DNA of 53,482 nt from Saprospiraceae bacterium. GTDB taxonomy: Bacteria > Bacteroidota > Bacteroidia > Chitinophagales > Saprospiraceae. Under the pieces are notes generated by a model. That model searched no databases, was not told the DNA's origin, and saw nothing but the letters and a program-made list of their open reading frames with translations. The translations under genes and the position numbers were made by a program. Shown here one piece after another: positions 16,783-26,121 of this stretch. Every line of letters begins with the position of its first letter. Positions within the stretch are counted from its first letter, which is position 1. Location: assembly GCA_016787285.1 (NCBI GenBank), contig JAEUUV010000083.1, positions 1-53,482 of the forward strand. Direction: 5' to 3'.

Positions 16783-17294
16783 TCAGAGCAGGTCTTCAAA
16801 AACTTTTTCTACCGGAATTTCGATGCCGGTAGCCGGGTCGGTGAGCATACCGGTGTTGAAGAAGAAGTTCGTATCGTCGGGCAGCACGATGTGGATGCCT
16901 TTCAATTCGGGCACTACGATCCATGCGGATTTCACCCCCAGGGGAAAATAGATGTCCCAGGCCTTGTGCATCAGTTCGTTCACCGACTGGCTGGGGGAGA
17001 TGATTTCGATGGTGGTCAACGGCACATCTTTTTCCCGAGCGGCCACCGTGCGCACATCAAGTTTTCGTTTCGGATAAATACAAATATCCGGCGTGGAAGG
17101 CGGCGTGGAGTCAAGGCTCAATTCGCTGATAAACATAAATGTATCGCCGTAAAGCGCCTTGAGAAGTACAGAAATGGCTGTTTGGAAGCACCGTGAATAA
17201 TGTTGGGCATAGGTTTGTTGCGTTCTATTTCGTAGTCGGACAGACTGGCCGGTTCAGCAATATCGGGAGTTGTATGCAATTCTTCGTGCAGCAT
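16783..17294 (-). pseudogene. Uma2 family endonuclease-like gene, single-base frameshift
   Basis: Two frames complement each other. From ATG at 17294 the first frame reads MLHEELHTTPDIAEPASLSD, then YEIERNKPMPNIIHG, and fails soon after. The second frame supplies QTAISVLLKALYGDTFMF, then the typical Uma2 (DUF820) core: STPDICIYPKRKLD, TTIEIISPSQS and VKSAWIVVPELKG. The switch lies near 17190, where one extra T (GCTTTCC instead of GCTTCC) would restore a continuous ~170-aa protein. Uma2 proteins have a PD-(D/E)xK nuclease fold and are numerous and often decayed in this group. Real pseudogene or assembly error cannot be told apart here. Confidence 0.8.
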
Positions 17295-17326
17295 GGTATC
17301 AAATTTTCAGGACAAACTTACTCGAA

Positions 17327-17722
17327 TTATTGCGCTTTAGGCTGAATGAAGTCCCACAAATTTCCGTATAGGTCTTCGAAAACAGTGACGGTTCCGAAGG
17401 ATTCTTCCGCCGGTTCGCGAACAAACCGAACGCCCTGTTCGCGCATCCGGTGGTAGTCGCGCCAGAAGTCGTCGGTGTGCAAAAAAAGGAACACCCTGCC
17501 CCCGGTCTGGTTGCCCACGCTGCTGAGTTGTTCGTCGTTGGCGGCTTTTGCCAGTAGCAGGCGGCACTGCCCGGCGCCCGGCGGAGCCAGCACCACCCAG
17601 CGTTTGACGGCGCTCAGGGTGGTGTCTTCAAGCAGTCTGAAATTCAGTTTTTCGGTGTAGAACCGGATGGCTTCGTCGTAGTCGCGCACCACGAGGGCGA
17701 TTTGAGCGATGTGTTGTTGCAT
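17327..17722 (-). CDS. VOC (glyoxalase/bleomycin-resistance) family protein
   Basis: A 131-aa protein starting MQQHIAQIALVVRDYDEAIRFYTEKLNF, the usual VOC first beta-alpha-beta unit. The second module is GRVFLFLHTDDFWRDYHRMREQGVRF and it closes with GTVTVFEDLYGNLWDFIQP. Potential metal ligands of the fold are His4 and the Glu in FEDLYGN. VOC proteins include glyoxalases, dioxygenases and antibiotic-binding proteins; no substrate is predictable. An upstream in-frame start at 17743 adds seven residues. It is divergent from the CMD gene. Confidence 0.85.
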   Translation of the reverse strand: MQQHIAQIALVVRDYDEAIRFYTEKLNFRLLEDTTLSAVKRWVVLAPPGAGQCRLLLAKAANDEQLSSVGNQTGGRVFLFLHTDDFWRDYHRMREQGVRFVREPAEESFGTVTVFEDLYGNLWDFIQPKAQ

Positions 17723-17922
17723 GGTGAAATTGTTATACGGCAAAGGAATGTGGTGGTTTCGGGATTTGACGCACGTCCTGCGCTTCCGGCACGGTCGTAG
17801 AGCAGATGTCTATGGCTCGTCTAATATTTGAAGGTGCTCTGCTGCTGCGGGCAAAAATCCGGTTTCCTTTGCAGCGCTTTTCCAATCGCCCGAAAAAACC
17901 GTCATTCCAACTTTCGCGCACC

Positions 17923-18513
17923 ATGCCGCTCGTTTCCCCGCTCCCCTCCGACCACGATGCCGAAGTAGCCCGTCTGGCTGCATTTTTCAACGAAACGCTC
18001 GGTTTTTGCCCCAACAGCGTGCTGACCATGCAACGCCGCCCCGCCATCGCCAAAGCGTTCATCCAGTTGAACATGGCCGTGATGGCAAACGAAGGCCGTG
18101 TCACCAGCGACCTCAAGCGCCTGATCGGCTACCTCTCCAGCCTGACCGCCGGCTGTCGCTACTGTCAGGCGCACACCATCCGCGCTGCCGAACGCTACGG
18201 CGCCGGCGATGACAAACTCGCCCACATTTGGGATTACCGCACCCACCCGGCATTTTCCGAAGCCGAACGCGCCGCACTTGACTTTGCCGTGGCGGCATCT
18301 TCGGTGCCCAACGGCGTAGACGAGCACATCAGCGCCAACCTGCGCCGCCACTGGGACGACGGCGAGATCGTGGAAATCCTCGGCGTAGTGGCTCTGTTCG
18401 GTTACCTCAACCGCTGGAACGACAGCATGGGTACCGCACTCGAAGACCCGGCTTTTGACAGCGGACAACATTACCTCGGCGGGCATGGCTGGACGGGCGG
18501 CAAACACCGCTGA
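17923..18513 (+). CDS. Carboxymuconolactone decarboxylase / AhpD-like protein
   Basis: A 196-aa all-helical protein starting MPLVSPLPSDHDAEVARLAA. It has the CMD redox motif CRYCQAH (Cys78, Cys81, His84) preceded by LKRLIGYLSSLTAG, as in AhpD-type peroxidase-associated proteins. This suggests thiol-based peroxide or alkylhydroperoxide reduction. The C-terminal GVVALFGYLNRWNDSMGTALE is also typical. A longer frame from 17806 lacks homologous character, so the inner ATG is chosen. A hairpin terminator follows at 18526-18551. Confidence 0.85.
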   Translation: MPLVSPLPSDHDAEVARLAAFFNETLGFCPNSVLTMQRRPAIAKAFIQLNMAVMANEGRVTSDLKRLIGYLSSLTAGCRYCQAHTIRAAERYGAGDDKLAHIWDYRTHPAFSEAERAALDFAVAASSVPNGVDEHISANLRRHWDDGEIVEILGVVALFGYLNRWNDSMGTALEDPAFDSGQHYLGGHGWTGGKHR

Positions 18514-18525
18514 GCACACACAAAC

Positions 18526-18551
18526 TTTCCGGGTTTTCAAAACCCTGGAAA
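18526..18551 (+). terminator. Terminator-like hairpin after the CMD gene
   Basis: TTTCC-GGGTTTT pairs with AAAACCC-T-GGAAA, with one bulged base and an almost closed centre, 12 bp after the CMD stop codon. The following sequence is AT-rich (AATTTATCTG). It probably ends the CMD transcript before the AIM24 gene. Confidence 0.6.
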
Positions 18552-18591
18552 ATTTATCTGAATAATTTTCAAACCTGAATAACAACACATT

Positions 18592-19377
18592 ATGCGCAGC
18601 AATCACGAAATTGACTACCGTATCCACGGCGAAGAAATGCAATGCGTGGAAGTCGAACTGGACCCGCAAGAGACCGTCATAGCCGAGTCCGGCAGTTTCA
18701 TGTTCATGGATGACGGCATCGAAATGGCCACCGTTTTCGGCGACGGCAGCGACCGCGCCCAGGGCTTTTTCGGCAAGGTCATGTCGGCGGGCAAACGCCT
18801 GCTCACCGGCGAAAGCCTGTTTATGACCACTTTTACCAACACGGGCTACGGCAAGCAGCGCGTCACCTTTGCGGCGCCGTACGCAGGCAAAATCGTCCCG
18901 CTCGACCTGTCGCAATTCGGCGGCAAGGTAGTTTGCCAGAAAGACGCGTTTCTCTGTGCCGCAAAGGGTGTGCAGGTGGGCATTGAGTTTCAGCGCAAAC
19001 TCGGCACCGGTCTGTTCGGCGGCGAGGGATTTATCATGCAAAAACTCGAAGGCGACGGCATGGCCTTCCTGCATGCGGGCGGCTACATCCTCGAACGCGA
19101 CCTCGCTGTAGGCGAAACCCTGCGCATTGACACGGGGTGCATCGTTGCGTATACCCAGCAAATTGACTACGACGTGCAGTTTGTAAAAGGCATCCGGAAC
19201 ATGGTGTTCGGCGGCGAGGGTCTGTTCTTCGCCGTGCTGCGCGGCCCCGGCAAGGTGTGGCTCCAGTCGCTGCCGGTGAGCCGTCTGGCCGCCCGCATCC
19301 TGCAATACGGCACCGTCAGTCGCAAGGAGGAAGGCAGTATTCTCGGCGGTTTGGGTAACCTGATTGACGGACATTGA
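18592..19377 (+). CDS. AIM24 / TIGR00266 family protein
   Basis: A 261-aa beta-rich protein. Family landmarks: [111 protein letters not shown] and [25 protein letters not shown]00266 proteins are soluble, fold like the TRAP/tryptophan-RNA-binding beta-barrel, and have no agreed bacterial function. Single gene between two terminators. Confidence 0.92.
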   Translation: MRSNHEIDYRIHGEEMQCVEVELDPQETVIAESGSFMFMDDGIEMATVFGDGSDRAQGFFGKVMSAGKRLLTGESLFMTTFTNTGYGKQRVTFAAPYAGKIVPLDLSQFGGKVVCQKDAFLCAAKGVQVGIEFQRKLGTGLFGGEGFIMQKLEGDGMAFLHAGGYILERDLAVGETLRIDTGCIVAYTQQIDYDVQFVKGIRNMVFGGEGLFFAVLRGPGKVWLQSLPVSRLAARILQYGTVSRKEEGSILGGLGNLIDGH

Positions 19378-19408
19378 TCTGAAAAACATTAAAAACCGCT
19401 TAAAATCG

Positions 19409-19455
19409 GGCAGGCCGGCACAATGGTAAAACGTTGTGTCGGCCTGCCGTCATTT
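19409..19455 (+). terminator. Intrinsic terminator after the AIM24 gene
   Basis: A 15-bp stem (19409-19423 with 19434-19448; GGCAGGCCGGCACAA pairing with TTGTGTCGGCCTGCC, one wobble-type mismatch) with a 10-nt loop is followed by GTCATTTTG. It lies 31 bp after the AIM24 stop. Confidence 0.75.
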
Positions 19456-19565
19456 TGCGCGGGAGCGTGGTGCATTTTTTGTTAAAAAAACAGAAACACG
19501 GATCACCGGCAAATGAGGTGTTCCGGCATCTGAATTTTACGTTTAACTACTGCTCACCTTTCCCT

Positions 19566-20903
19566 ATGCGCAAACTGTACATCTTCGCGGCTCTTGTAGC
19601 CGTAGTCCTTCTGGCATGCAAACATGATCCCTTGTGGAACCCTCTTGATCTGGAATTGAACACTGCCGTCGCCGGCAGTTCTCACTCCGGCAGTGCCGAT
19701 TATTTCATTTTACCAGAAAGCGGCGACCTCGCCGCGATCCCGCAGTCACCCGCCAACCCGCTGACTGCAGCCAAAGTGGAACTCGGAAAAATGTTGTTTT
19801 TTGAATCCGCCTTTGGTGTGGAAGCCAAACACTACTCGGGCATCTCTACATTTTCCTGCGGTTCCTGCCACGTTCCGGCTGCCGGTTTCCGCCCCAATCG
19901 CATGCAAGGTATCGCCGACGGCGCTTATGGCTTCGGTCACAACGGTGAGGGGCGCGAAAAACTCCAGGAGTACGCCGATCAGGAAATTGACGCGCAGGGC
20001 GCTCGCCCCTTGTCGGTGCTGAATGTAGCGTTTGTAACCAATTCAATGTGGAACGGTTCCTTTGGTTCGGGAGGTGTGAATACCGGTACTGAAGCCATGT
20101 GGGGCGTGTTCGACCCCGGTACGGCTATCAACCACCAGCACCTCGGCACGCTTGAAGGCCAAAATATCGAGGGCTTGAAAACCCACCGCCTGTTGTACAA
20201 CAGGGAACTCGTGGAGTTTTATGGATACAAAGGCATGTTTGACCAGGCATTCGGCGACCTTCCGGAGGAACAGCGTTACAATCGCACGACCGCCAGTTTT
20301 GCCATTTCAGCCTACCTGCGCCAGTTGCTCTGCAACGAGGCCCCGTTCCAGCGCTGGCTCAAGGGCGATATGGATGCAATGAGCGAAGAGCAAAAACGCG
20401 GCGCGCTGCTGTTTTTCGGCAAAGCCGGTTGTGTACGCTGTCACAACGAACCCAACCTTGGCTCCATAACATTTCACGCGCTCGGCGTGGAAGACCTGTA
20501 CCAAAACGGTGGCCTGAAAACCGACATCAACGACCGGCGGAACCTGGGCCGTGGCGGCTTTACCGGCAAAGAAGAGGATATGTTCCGCTTTCGGGTGCCG
20601 CAATTGTACAACCTTGGCGACAGCGGCCCCTATTTCCATGGCAGCAGCAAACAAACTCTGCGCGAGGTGATGGAGTATTTTAATGCCGGCGTGCCCGAAA
20701 ACCCGCGTGTACCGCAGTCGCAGATTTCCGCCTTTTTCCACCCGCTCAACCTGTCGCCGTCGGAACTGAACGACCTCGAAGCCTTTATCCGCGATGGCCT
20801 GCGCGATCCTGACCTGCAACGATTTGTTCCGAAGAAAGTGCTCTCCGGGTTCTGTTTTCCGAATAATGACGAGCAGTCGAGAAAGGATATTGGCTGCGAG
20901 TGA
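19566..20903 (+). CDS. Di-haem cytochrome c peroxidase, lipoprotein
   Basis: A 445-aa protein starting MRKLYIFAALVAVVLLACKH with a lipobox (LLAC), so it is anchored on the periplasmic side. Two c-type haem motifs are visible: CGSCH (98-102) and CVRCH (289-293). The first is followed by AGFRPNR, the peroxidase loop seen in MauG/CcpA-type enzymes. Other landmarks are RPLSVLNVAF, FAISAYLRQL and a C-terminal SGPYFHGSSKQTLREVMEYFN with FHPLNLSPSELNDLEAFI. It should reduce hydrogen peroxide with electrons from cytochromes. The upstream frame from 19434 includes a terminator and is rejected as the start. Confidence 0.93.
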   Translation: MRKLYIFAALVAVVLLACKHDPLWNPLDLELNTAVAGSSHSGSADYFILPESGDLAAIPQSPANPLTAAKVELGKMLFFESAFGVEAKHYSGISTFSCGSCHVPAAGFRPNRMQGIADGAYGFGHNGEGREKLQEYADQEIDAQGARPLSVLNVAFVTNSMWNGSFGSGGVNTGTEAMWGVFDPGTAINHQHLGTLEGQNIEGLKTHRLLYNRELVEFYGYKGMFDQAFGDLPEEQRYNRTTASFAISAYLRQLLCNEAPFQRWLKGDMDAMSEEQKRGALLFFGKAGCVRCHNEPNLGSITFHALGVEDLYQNGGLKTDINDRRNLGRGGFTGKEEDMFRFRVPQLYNLGDSGPYFHGSSKQTLREVMEYFNAGVPENPRVPQSQISAFFHPLNLSPSELNDLEAFIRDGLRDPDLQRFVPKKVLSGFCFPNNDEQSRKDIGCE

Positions 20904-20916
20904 AACACATGAGCTT

Positions 20917-20970
20917 CCATACATCTGCGAAGCTATGAACATCTTCGCAGATGTATGGCGTGCTTTTTAT
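20917..20970 (+). terminator. Strong terminator after the cytochrome c peroxidase gene
   Basis: A perfect 16-bp stem (CCATACATCTGCGAAG at 20917-20932 with its complement at 20943-20958), a 10-nt loop and a following CGTGCTTTTTATT. It starts 14 bp after the TGA stop. It also faces the convergent SpoIIM-type gene. Confidence 0.85.
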
Positions 20971-21018
20971 TACCCGATGAAGTCGCGGCAGGGGGCATCG
21001 TGACGCGGAGAAATGCAC

Positions 21019-22875
21019 TCACTCCCGCGCCAGCCCGCGAATCTGCCGTGCCTTACCCACCTCCGCAATACCCTCGCGCAGGTGTACCGCATCGGCTATT
21101 TCCCGGTAGGAAAAATACTGAAGCACGCCGGTCAGTACCAGCAGCAGCCATATCAGGTGTGCCACGAAACTGGCGGCAAAGGCTGTGGTGTACATCACAA
21201 ACCGCTGCATGGCCGCGCCCTCCGACGGCACCAGCCAACTAAAAAACTGAAGGAGAATACGCCACAGTTCGGAGTCGAGAAACAGAAACAGCAGCAGGGC
21301 AAAATTGATGGTCAAAAAACCCAACACAAAACCTTGCCCCCAGCGCATCAGCCGGAGGGTGCGTGGCAACGAACGCCAGGCGCTGTTTTCAAAATAAGCC
21401 GTAGCCATCCAAAGCCCCAGGAAAGGAAAAATCCCGATGCCCAGCAGCCAAAGCAGAAGGCCGGAATCCAGCGCTTCGAGGCACCAGACTCCGCCGAGCG
21501 ACACGGCGGCGGTAGTCAGCAAGTGCGGCCCCCAAAAGCGGCCGCCCCATTGCGCCCGGAATGCTTCGGGCATCTCGCGCTGCACCATGAACAACCCGGT
21601 GCCAAACAAGCCCCAGAACAAAAGTGCCTGCCCCCAGAACATAGCCGGGGCGCGTTTGCGACCGATGGCATCCCACCACCCGCTCAAGGCGCCGGTGGGG
21701 TAGTCGGGAAATTCAAATGCCACCGATTGTCCGAACATGCCGGACACAATCGCCAGCCCGACAAACAGCGCCGAAACCGCCGCCAGACTGCCGAAGCCGG
21801 CGCGTCCGTAGCGCAGCAGCAGCGCAAACGCGTCGGCGAACATCTCGCCTTCGCCCTTGATCGTCGTGAATGAAATTGCCTCCGTGCGGGTGGGTGGAAG
21901 GTCTTTGTTTGTTTCCACGTCCCGGAAACCCGTACGCGACTTGTGCCAGGGCAACCACACAAAATACCACATCACAAACGCCAGCGAACTGAGGATAAAA
22001 AACAGCCGCACGACATCGGGTGTCTCGGTGAAACGCGTCAGGAAACCTTCGAAAAACGCCGCCAGTATGAACATGGGAATCAGTCCGATGAAAATTTTCA
22101 ACCCGCGGCGCATGCTCAACTGAAACGCCTGCCGCCGGGTATAGGTGCCGGGAAACAACAACCCCGACCCGGCCACAAGGCCGGCCGCACCGGCAATGAT
22201 GATCGCACTGATCTCCAGCGTGCCGTGTATCCAGATGGTAAGAAACGACTCCCAGAATAGTCCCCTTTCTACAAAAAAATACTGAAAAGCGCCGAGCATG
22301 ATGCCGTTGTAAAGCAGCATGAACACAGTGCCGATGGAGGCAAGTACTCCGAAAATGGCCGTGCGCAGTGCCACGAACAGGTTATTGGCCGCGATGCCGA
22401 TAGACATGCCGAGCGGGGGACTGTCTTTGTACACTGCCATCGGATCGTTGCCCTCGATGTTGCGCAGGGTCATTTCCACATAAGCATCGCCAAGAATGAC
22501 GCGGGCGAAGTCGGGATTGATCCGGCTCGACACCACCCCGATGAGGCAGGCAAGAGCGAAAATGCTGAACGACAGCCATAGCGCCCGCCGGGTTTCCCAC
22601 AGCACCTGCGGCAGTTCGTCGGTCCAGAACAGGCGAAAACGCCGGGCCGGAAAACGTTTTCCGCGGTATAGGTTGTGAAAAATGCGCTGTGCCAGCCCGT
22701 TCAGGTACATACGCACCGAGCGGTTGGGGTAGTAGGTGCGGGCGTACGACAGGTCGTCGGTGATTTGCACAAACAGATCGTTCAGGCGCTCCGGGTCGCG
22801 GTGGTTTTGGCGGAGCATCTCCTCAAAGTCCGACCATTTTTCCTGGTTTTGTTCGATAAACCTGGTCTCGCGCAT
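21019..22875 (-). CDS. SpoIIM (stage II sporulation protein M)-type membrane protein with extra C-terminal membrane domain
   Basis: A 618-aa protein starting MRETRFIEQNQEKWSDFEEM; the longer frame to 23049 overlaps the upstream gene and is rejected. Residues 1-~320 match the SpoIIM/DUF95 family of non-sporulating bacteria: DDLSYARTYYPNR, LFWTDELPQVLWETRRALW, LYNGIMLGAFQYFF, WIHGTLEISAIIIAGAAGL and the helices that follow. After TREAISFTTIKGEGE a second block of about 280 residues with ~7 hydrophobic segments follows; this block is often a separate neighbour in relatives as far as I recall, so it may be a fusion. Its start is 14 bp after the GT-C/TPR stop, implying an operon. Confidence 0.8.
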   Translation of the reverse strand: MRETRFIEQNQEKWSDFEEMLRQNHRDPERLNDLFVQITDDLSYARTYYPNRSVRMYLNGLAQRIFHNLYRGKRFPARRFRLFWTDELPQVLWETRRALWLSFSIFALACLIGVVSSRINPDFARVILGDAYVEMTLRNIEGNDPMAVYKDSPPLGMSIGIAANNLFVALRTAIFGVLASIGTVFMLLYNGIMLGAFQYFFVERGLFWESFLTIWIHGTLEISAIIIAGAAGLVAGSGLLFPGTYTRRQAFQLSMRRGLKIFIGLIPMFILAAFFEGFLTRFTETPDVVRLFFILSSLAFVMWYFVWLPWHKSRTGFRDVETNKDLPPTRTEAISFTTIKGEGEMFADAFALLLRYGRAGFGSLAAVSALFVGLAIVSGMFGQSVAFEFPDYPTGALSGWWDAIGRKRAPAMFWGQALLFWGLFGTGLFMVQREMPEAFRAQWGGRFWGPHLLTTAAVSLGGVWCLEALDSGLLLWLLGIGIFPFLGLWMATAYFENSAWRSLPRTLRLMRWGQGFVLGFLTINFALLLFLFLDSELWRILLQFFSWLVPSEGAAMQRFVMYTTAFAASFVAHLIWLLLVLTGVLQYFSYREIADAVHLREGIAEVGKARQIRGLARE

Positions 22876-22889
22876 AGGTTTGCCGTTGG

Positions 22890-24860
22890 TTACTGCCCTT
22901 TTTCCTTCAACACGTTCGGGTTTTTCTTTATTGCCTGCTGCCGGTACTCCTCGCCGCGCACCCGGTCGCCGGCGATGTGGTAAGCCGTGCCGAGGTCGAA
23001 CAGGTAACTCGCGTTGTCGGGCGCCAGTTTCACCGCTTTCTGGAACCACTCGATGGCCTCGGCGGTCTTACCCTGCATGCCGTTGGCCACGCCGAGCAGG
23101 CGGGCCGTTTCGGGATCGTCGGGACTGATTTGCCACGATTCTTGCAGGCGCTGAATGGCCGCCGCGAGGTCGCCTTTTTGTTCACCGTAGTATTTGCCGG
23201 CCTCGCGCAGGGCAATAGCCAGGTAAGTGCGTGGTTTGGGATCGTTAGAGGCGATTTGCGCCGCCACGCGGTAGTCGTCCACCGCGCCGTCGTAGTTTTT
23301 CAGAAAATACTGACAGCCGGCGCGGGTAATGAGCGCGTCCTTGTAGTTCGGGTAAATTTTCAGGGCCTGATTCGCGTATCGGAACGACTCGCGCAGCATG
23401 TCCATTTTTTTTGCCTCATCTTTCTCGGCCTGGGCTTTTTCAAACAGCACGCCGCCGCAAGCATTGTTGATTTTGGCGCTGTTCACCGAAGTGGCGGCAT
23501 CGGTGAAAAACAGTGATTCGTTGCTCACCCACACCGGGTTGCGCAGCAGGGTTTTGGCGGAAAAAGCCAGAGCAACAACAGCCGCCACGCCAATGGCTGT
23601 TTTCCAGTTCGACAAGCGGGACAGCAACACCGCAGCAGCCAGACAAAACCCCGCCGACGGCATAAAGGCAAAACGCTCGCCCATGTTGGTGCCTACCGGA
23701 AACACGAGGTTGGACACGATGCTGATGGTGAGCAGGAAAAACAGGATGCTGAACGCCACCGGATCGCGCCGGCCAAAACCGCGCAGGGCGTACCAGAGGA
23801 GCAGCCCGTAAGCGGCTACACTCAGCAGCACTCCGGGGTCGGCAAAGGTTTTGAGGCCGATAAAACGTGGATAGTAGTCATGCGTGAGCGGATGCGGGAA
23901 CACCAGCAGCACCAGATACTTGCCGAGCGTGTACAGGATAGTGGCTAATTTTTCGCCAAAGGTAAACGCTACCCACTGTGCGCCCTCGATTTTCAGGAAC
24001 GGATTGTTCATCAATTCCATCGGTGCGGCGCCGAATTTCCAGTGCAGGATGCTGCCACGAATGACAAAAAACGCTGCAAATCCGATCCACACCGGCAATG
24101 ACAGCCGGATGCTTTGTCCCCACGACAGGGAGCGAAAAAACCACAGCGCCAGCGGAATAACCACCACAAATGTGGCCGCATTTTCCTTGGACAGGCAGGC
24201 CAGAAAAAACACCACTGCCGCCAGTCTGCCCCAGATGGCTTTTTGCGTGTCGGCATACCGGAGCGTAAGCCACAACGCGCCGAGGCTGCCGAGCAGGGTC
24301 ACAATTTCGTCGCAGCCCTTGATGTTGGCCGCCACTTCGGTGTGGATAGGGTGCGCGGCGAAGATCAACGCAGCAATCCAGGCCACGAGCGACGCCCGTT
24401 CACTTCCGGCATTCCAGCCCCGGAGCAGCAGCAGGAGGGTGCGGTACAGCAGCACGCAGGTGGCGGCAAACAGCAGCACCGTGAGCAGGTGAAACGGGAA
24501 GGGATTGTTGCCTGCCACTTCGTACAACAGGGCAAACATGACCAGCGTCAGGGGCCGGTAGCGCCCGCCCGACACGAGTGTTTCCTTACCTTCCACCTTG
24601 AAAAACCCGAAAAACGTGTCCTTGCCGAGTATGCCCGGGATGCCGTCCACGCCCTGCGTGGTGAACATGTTGTCGGTGATGACGATGGCATCGTCCTGCA
24701 CAAACCCGTGCGTGAGCGTGTTGGCGTACAGCAGGAACGCGAAGGCAAAAAGCAGCAGGCTTTGCTGGAGGGTATTCTGGAAAAATGCCGGCAGCGGCAG
24801 GGTTGCGGCGGCGGCAGGCTGCGTGCGAGGTGGAGCGGGGTTGCGCGGTGGTTTGGCCAT
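22890..24860 (-). CDS. Polytopic membrane protein with GT-C-like head and TPR tail
   Basis: A 656-aa protein. After a Pro-rich N-terminus come about 9-11 TM helices (residues ~30-440). The first periplasmic loop carries HGFVQDDAIVI, the paired-Asp signature of GT-C glycosyltransferases, and RYRPLTLVMFALLY resembles the TMTC/ArnT-type region. Residues ~455-650 are TPRs (ALKIYPNYKDALITRAGC; AIEWFQKAVKLAPDNASY). It may transfer sugars from a lipid carrier to protein or glycan. It is cotranscribed with the SpoIIM-type gene 14 bp downstream. Acceptor and donor are unknown. Confidence 0.8.
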   Translation of the reverse strand: MAKPPRNPAPPRTQPAAAATLPLPAFFQNTLQQSLLLFAFAFLLYANTLTHGFVQDDAIVITDNMFTTQGVDGIPGILGKDTFFGFFKVEGKETLVSGGRYRPLTLVMFALLYEVAGNNPFPFHLLTVLLFAATCVLLYRTLLLLLRGWNAGSERASLVAWIAALIFAAHPIHTEVAANIKGCDEIVTLLGSLGALWLTLRYADTQKAIWGRLAAVVFFLACLSKENAATFVVVIPLALWFFRSLSWGQSIRLSLPVWIGFAAFFVIRGSILHWKFGAAPMELMNNPFLKIEGAQWVAFTFGEKLATILYTLGKYLVLLVFPHPLTHDYYPRFIGLKTFADPGVLLSVAAYGLLLWYALRGFGRRDPVAFSILFFLLTISIVSNLVFPVGTNMGERFAFMPSAGFCLAAAVLLSRLSNWKTAIGVAAVVALAFSAKTLLRNPVWVSNESLFFTDAATSVNSAKINNACGGVLFEKAQAEKDEAKKMDMLRESFRYANQALKIYPNYKDALITRAGCQYFLKNYDGAVDDYRVAAQIASNDPKPRTYLAIALREAGKYYGEQKGDLAAAIQRLQESWQISPDDPETARLLGVANGMQGKTAEAIEWFQKAVKLAPDNASYLFDLGTAYHIAGDRVRGEEYRQQAIKKNPNVLKEKGQ

Positions 24861-24909
24861 ACGAGTCCTGGGTTGGGTGCGGGGCGAAAGTATGGGTTTG
24901 GCGCGAATC

Positions 24910-25060
24910 CTCGTAGCGTAGTAGTGTCACAGAGGCTCACAGAGTTTGAGAGGGCACAGAGTTTTTTTTAATCCGCGGGTATCCCTTCGCTCTGAATCGG
25001 GAAAAAACTCTATGCCCTCTCAAACTCTGTGAGCCTCTGTGACACTTCTTACTCTACGAG
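24910..25060. repeat. Long phrase palindrome (44-bp arms, extended imperfectly to ~151 bp)
   Basis: The arms at 24924-24967 and 25002-25045 are reverse complements with one mismatch. The left arm begins GTGTCACAGAGGCTCACAGA and ends in a T run. Pairing resumes outside with CTCGTAG (24910-24916) and CTACGAG (25054-25060). It fills the gap between the desaturase stop (25090) and the GT-C/TPR start (24860), both minus strand. The same words form the smaller palindrome at 52022-52085. Confidence 0.92.
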
Positions 25061-25089
25061 AGTAAAAAACGCTCTGTGACACGACCAAC

Positions 25090-26121
25090 CTACGCCGTTT
25101 TATACCGCCGAAAATACTCCCGGAACGAGATCATGCGCTGCTGATCCTCGTCCCAGAGTTTGTTGAAAATGCACTTCAGGCTCTGCCAGAAGGTGATTTT
25201 GTTGGCGATCTGCTCGAAAACCGGGTTTTCGTGGTGGCAGCGCGCCAGTTCGTAGTTGGGCACCAGAGGGTTCAGGTGGTGAATGTGGTGGTAGCCGATG
25301 TTACCCGTAAGCCAGTGGAATACTTTGGGCAGTTTGTAGTATGTGCTACCCTGAATGGCGGCGCGGATGTATTCCCACTTGTCTTTCCAGGCTTTGTAGG
25401 TGGTCTCGTGCTGGTGTTGCACATAAAAAAACCACACGGCGATGATGCCGAACAGCACGAGGATCGGCAGGTGTATCCACAGCAGCGCCTCATAGCCGAT
25501 CAACAGCGCAAGGGTCACATACACGGCTACGAGCAGCAGGTTGTGTCGCAGCAAGGCGCGGCGGGCATGTTCCCAGCCTTTCATGTTAATGCTCGGGATG
25601 CGGCTATGTACCAGAATGTACCAGGCCGGTCCGAGTACGAAAAGCACCGGTGCGCTGCGGAACACCATGTAGTGCAGTTTGCCCCAGAAACCCAACTGCT
25701 TGAATTCGTTCACGGTCAGCAGGTTGATGTCGCCGATGTCGCGGTGCTCCCACAGGATGCCGTTGTGGCCGTGGTGGAAATTGTGGCTCTTGGCCCAATA
25801 GCGGTACGGCATGAAACTGACGAGGCTGCAAATAAGGCCGATGATGTCGTTGGCCTTGCGGCTGGCGGTGAACGACTGGTGCCCGCAGTCGTGCTGGATG
25901 ATGAAAATACGAACAAGGAAAAACGCATTCACCACTGCGAGAAGCATCGTCAGGGCGATGGACACGTCCTTGAGAAAATACATGGCCACCCAGATGCCGA
26001 TGAATGGCAGGAAGGATGTGAGAATCTGAAAAACCGCTTTTTTCGTATCGGGAAGTTGGTAGGCCTTGACGATGGCGGGAAGTTGCTGGAGGACGTTTGG
26101 GGGAATCGTCTGGTGCTGCAT
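25090..26121 (-). CDS. Membrane fatty acid desaturase
   Basis: A 343-aa protein with the three histidine boxes of membrane di-iron desaturases: HDCGH at 77-81, HNFHH at 113-117 and HHIHH at 278-282. About four TM helices (~34-50, ~55-72, ~155-172, ~195-235) fit the usual topology with all His clusters on the cytoplasmic side. The HDCGHQSF and GNIGYHHIHHLNP contexts resemble delta-12/omega-3-type FadS rather than DesA3. It should introduce cis double bonds into lipid acyl chains using O2. No sensor kinase is adjacent. Confidence 0.92.
   Translation of the reverse strand: MQHQTIPPNVLQQLPAIVKAYQLPDTKKAVFQILTSFLPFIGIWVAMYFLKDVSIALTMLLAVVNAFFLVRIFIIQHDCGHQSFTASRKANDIIGLICSLVSFMPYRYWAKSHNFHHGHNGILWEHRDIGDINLLTVNEFKQLGFWGKLHYMVFRSAPVLFVLGPAWYILVHSRIPSINMKGWEHARRALLRHNLLLVAVYVTLALLIGYEALLWIHLPILVLFGIIAVWFFYVQHQHETTYKAWKDKWEYIRAAIQGSTYYKLPKVFHWLTGNIGYHHIHHLNPLVPNYELARCHHENPVFEQIANKITFWQSLKCIFNKLWDEDQQRMISFREYFRRYKTA

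Noticed and set aside
17902..19389. 495-codon minus-strand frame across the CMD and AIM24 genes
   Set aside because: Spans two recognised plus-strand genes and the terminator between them.
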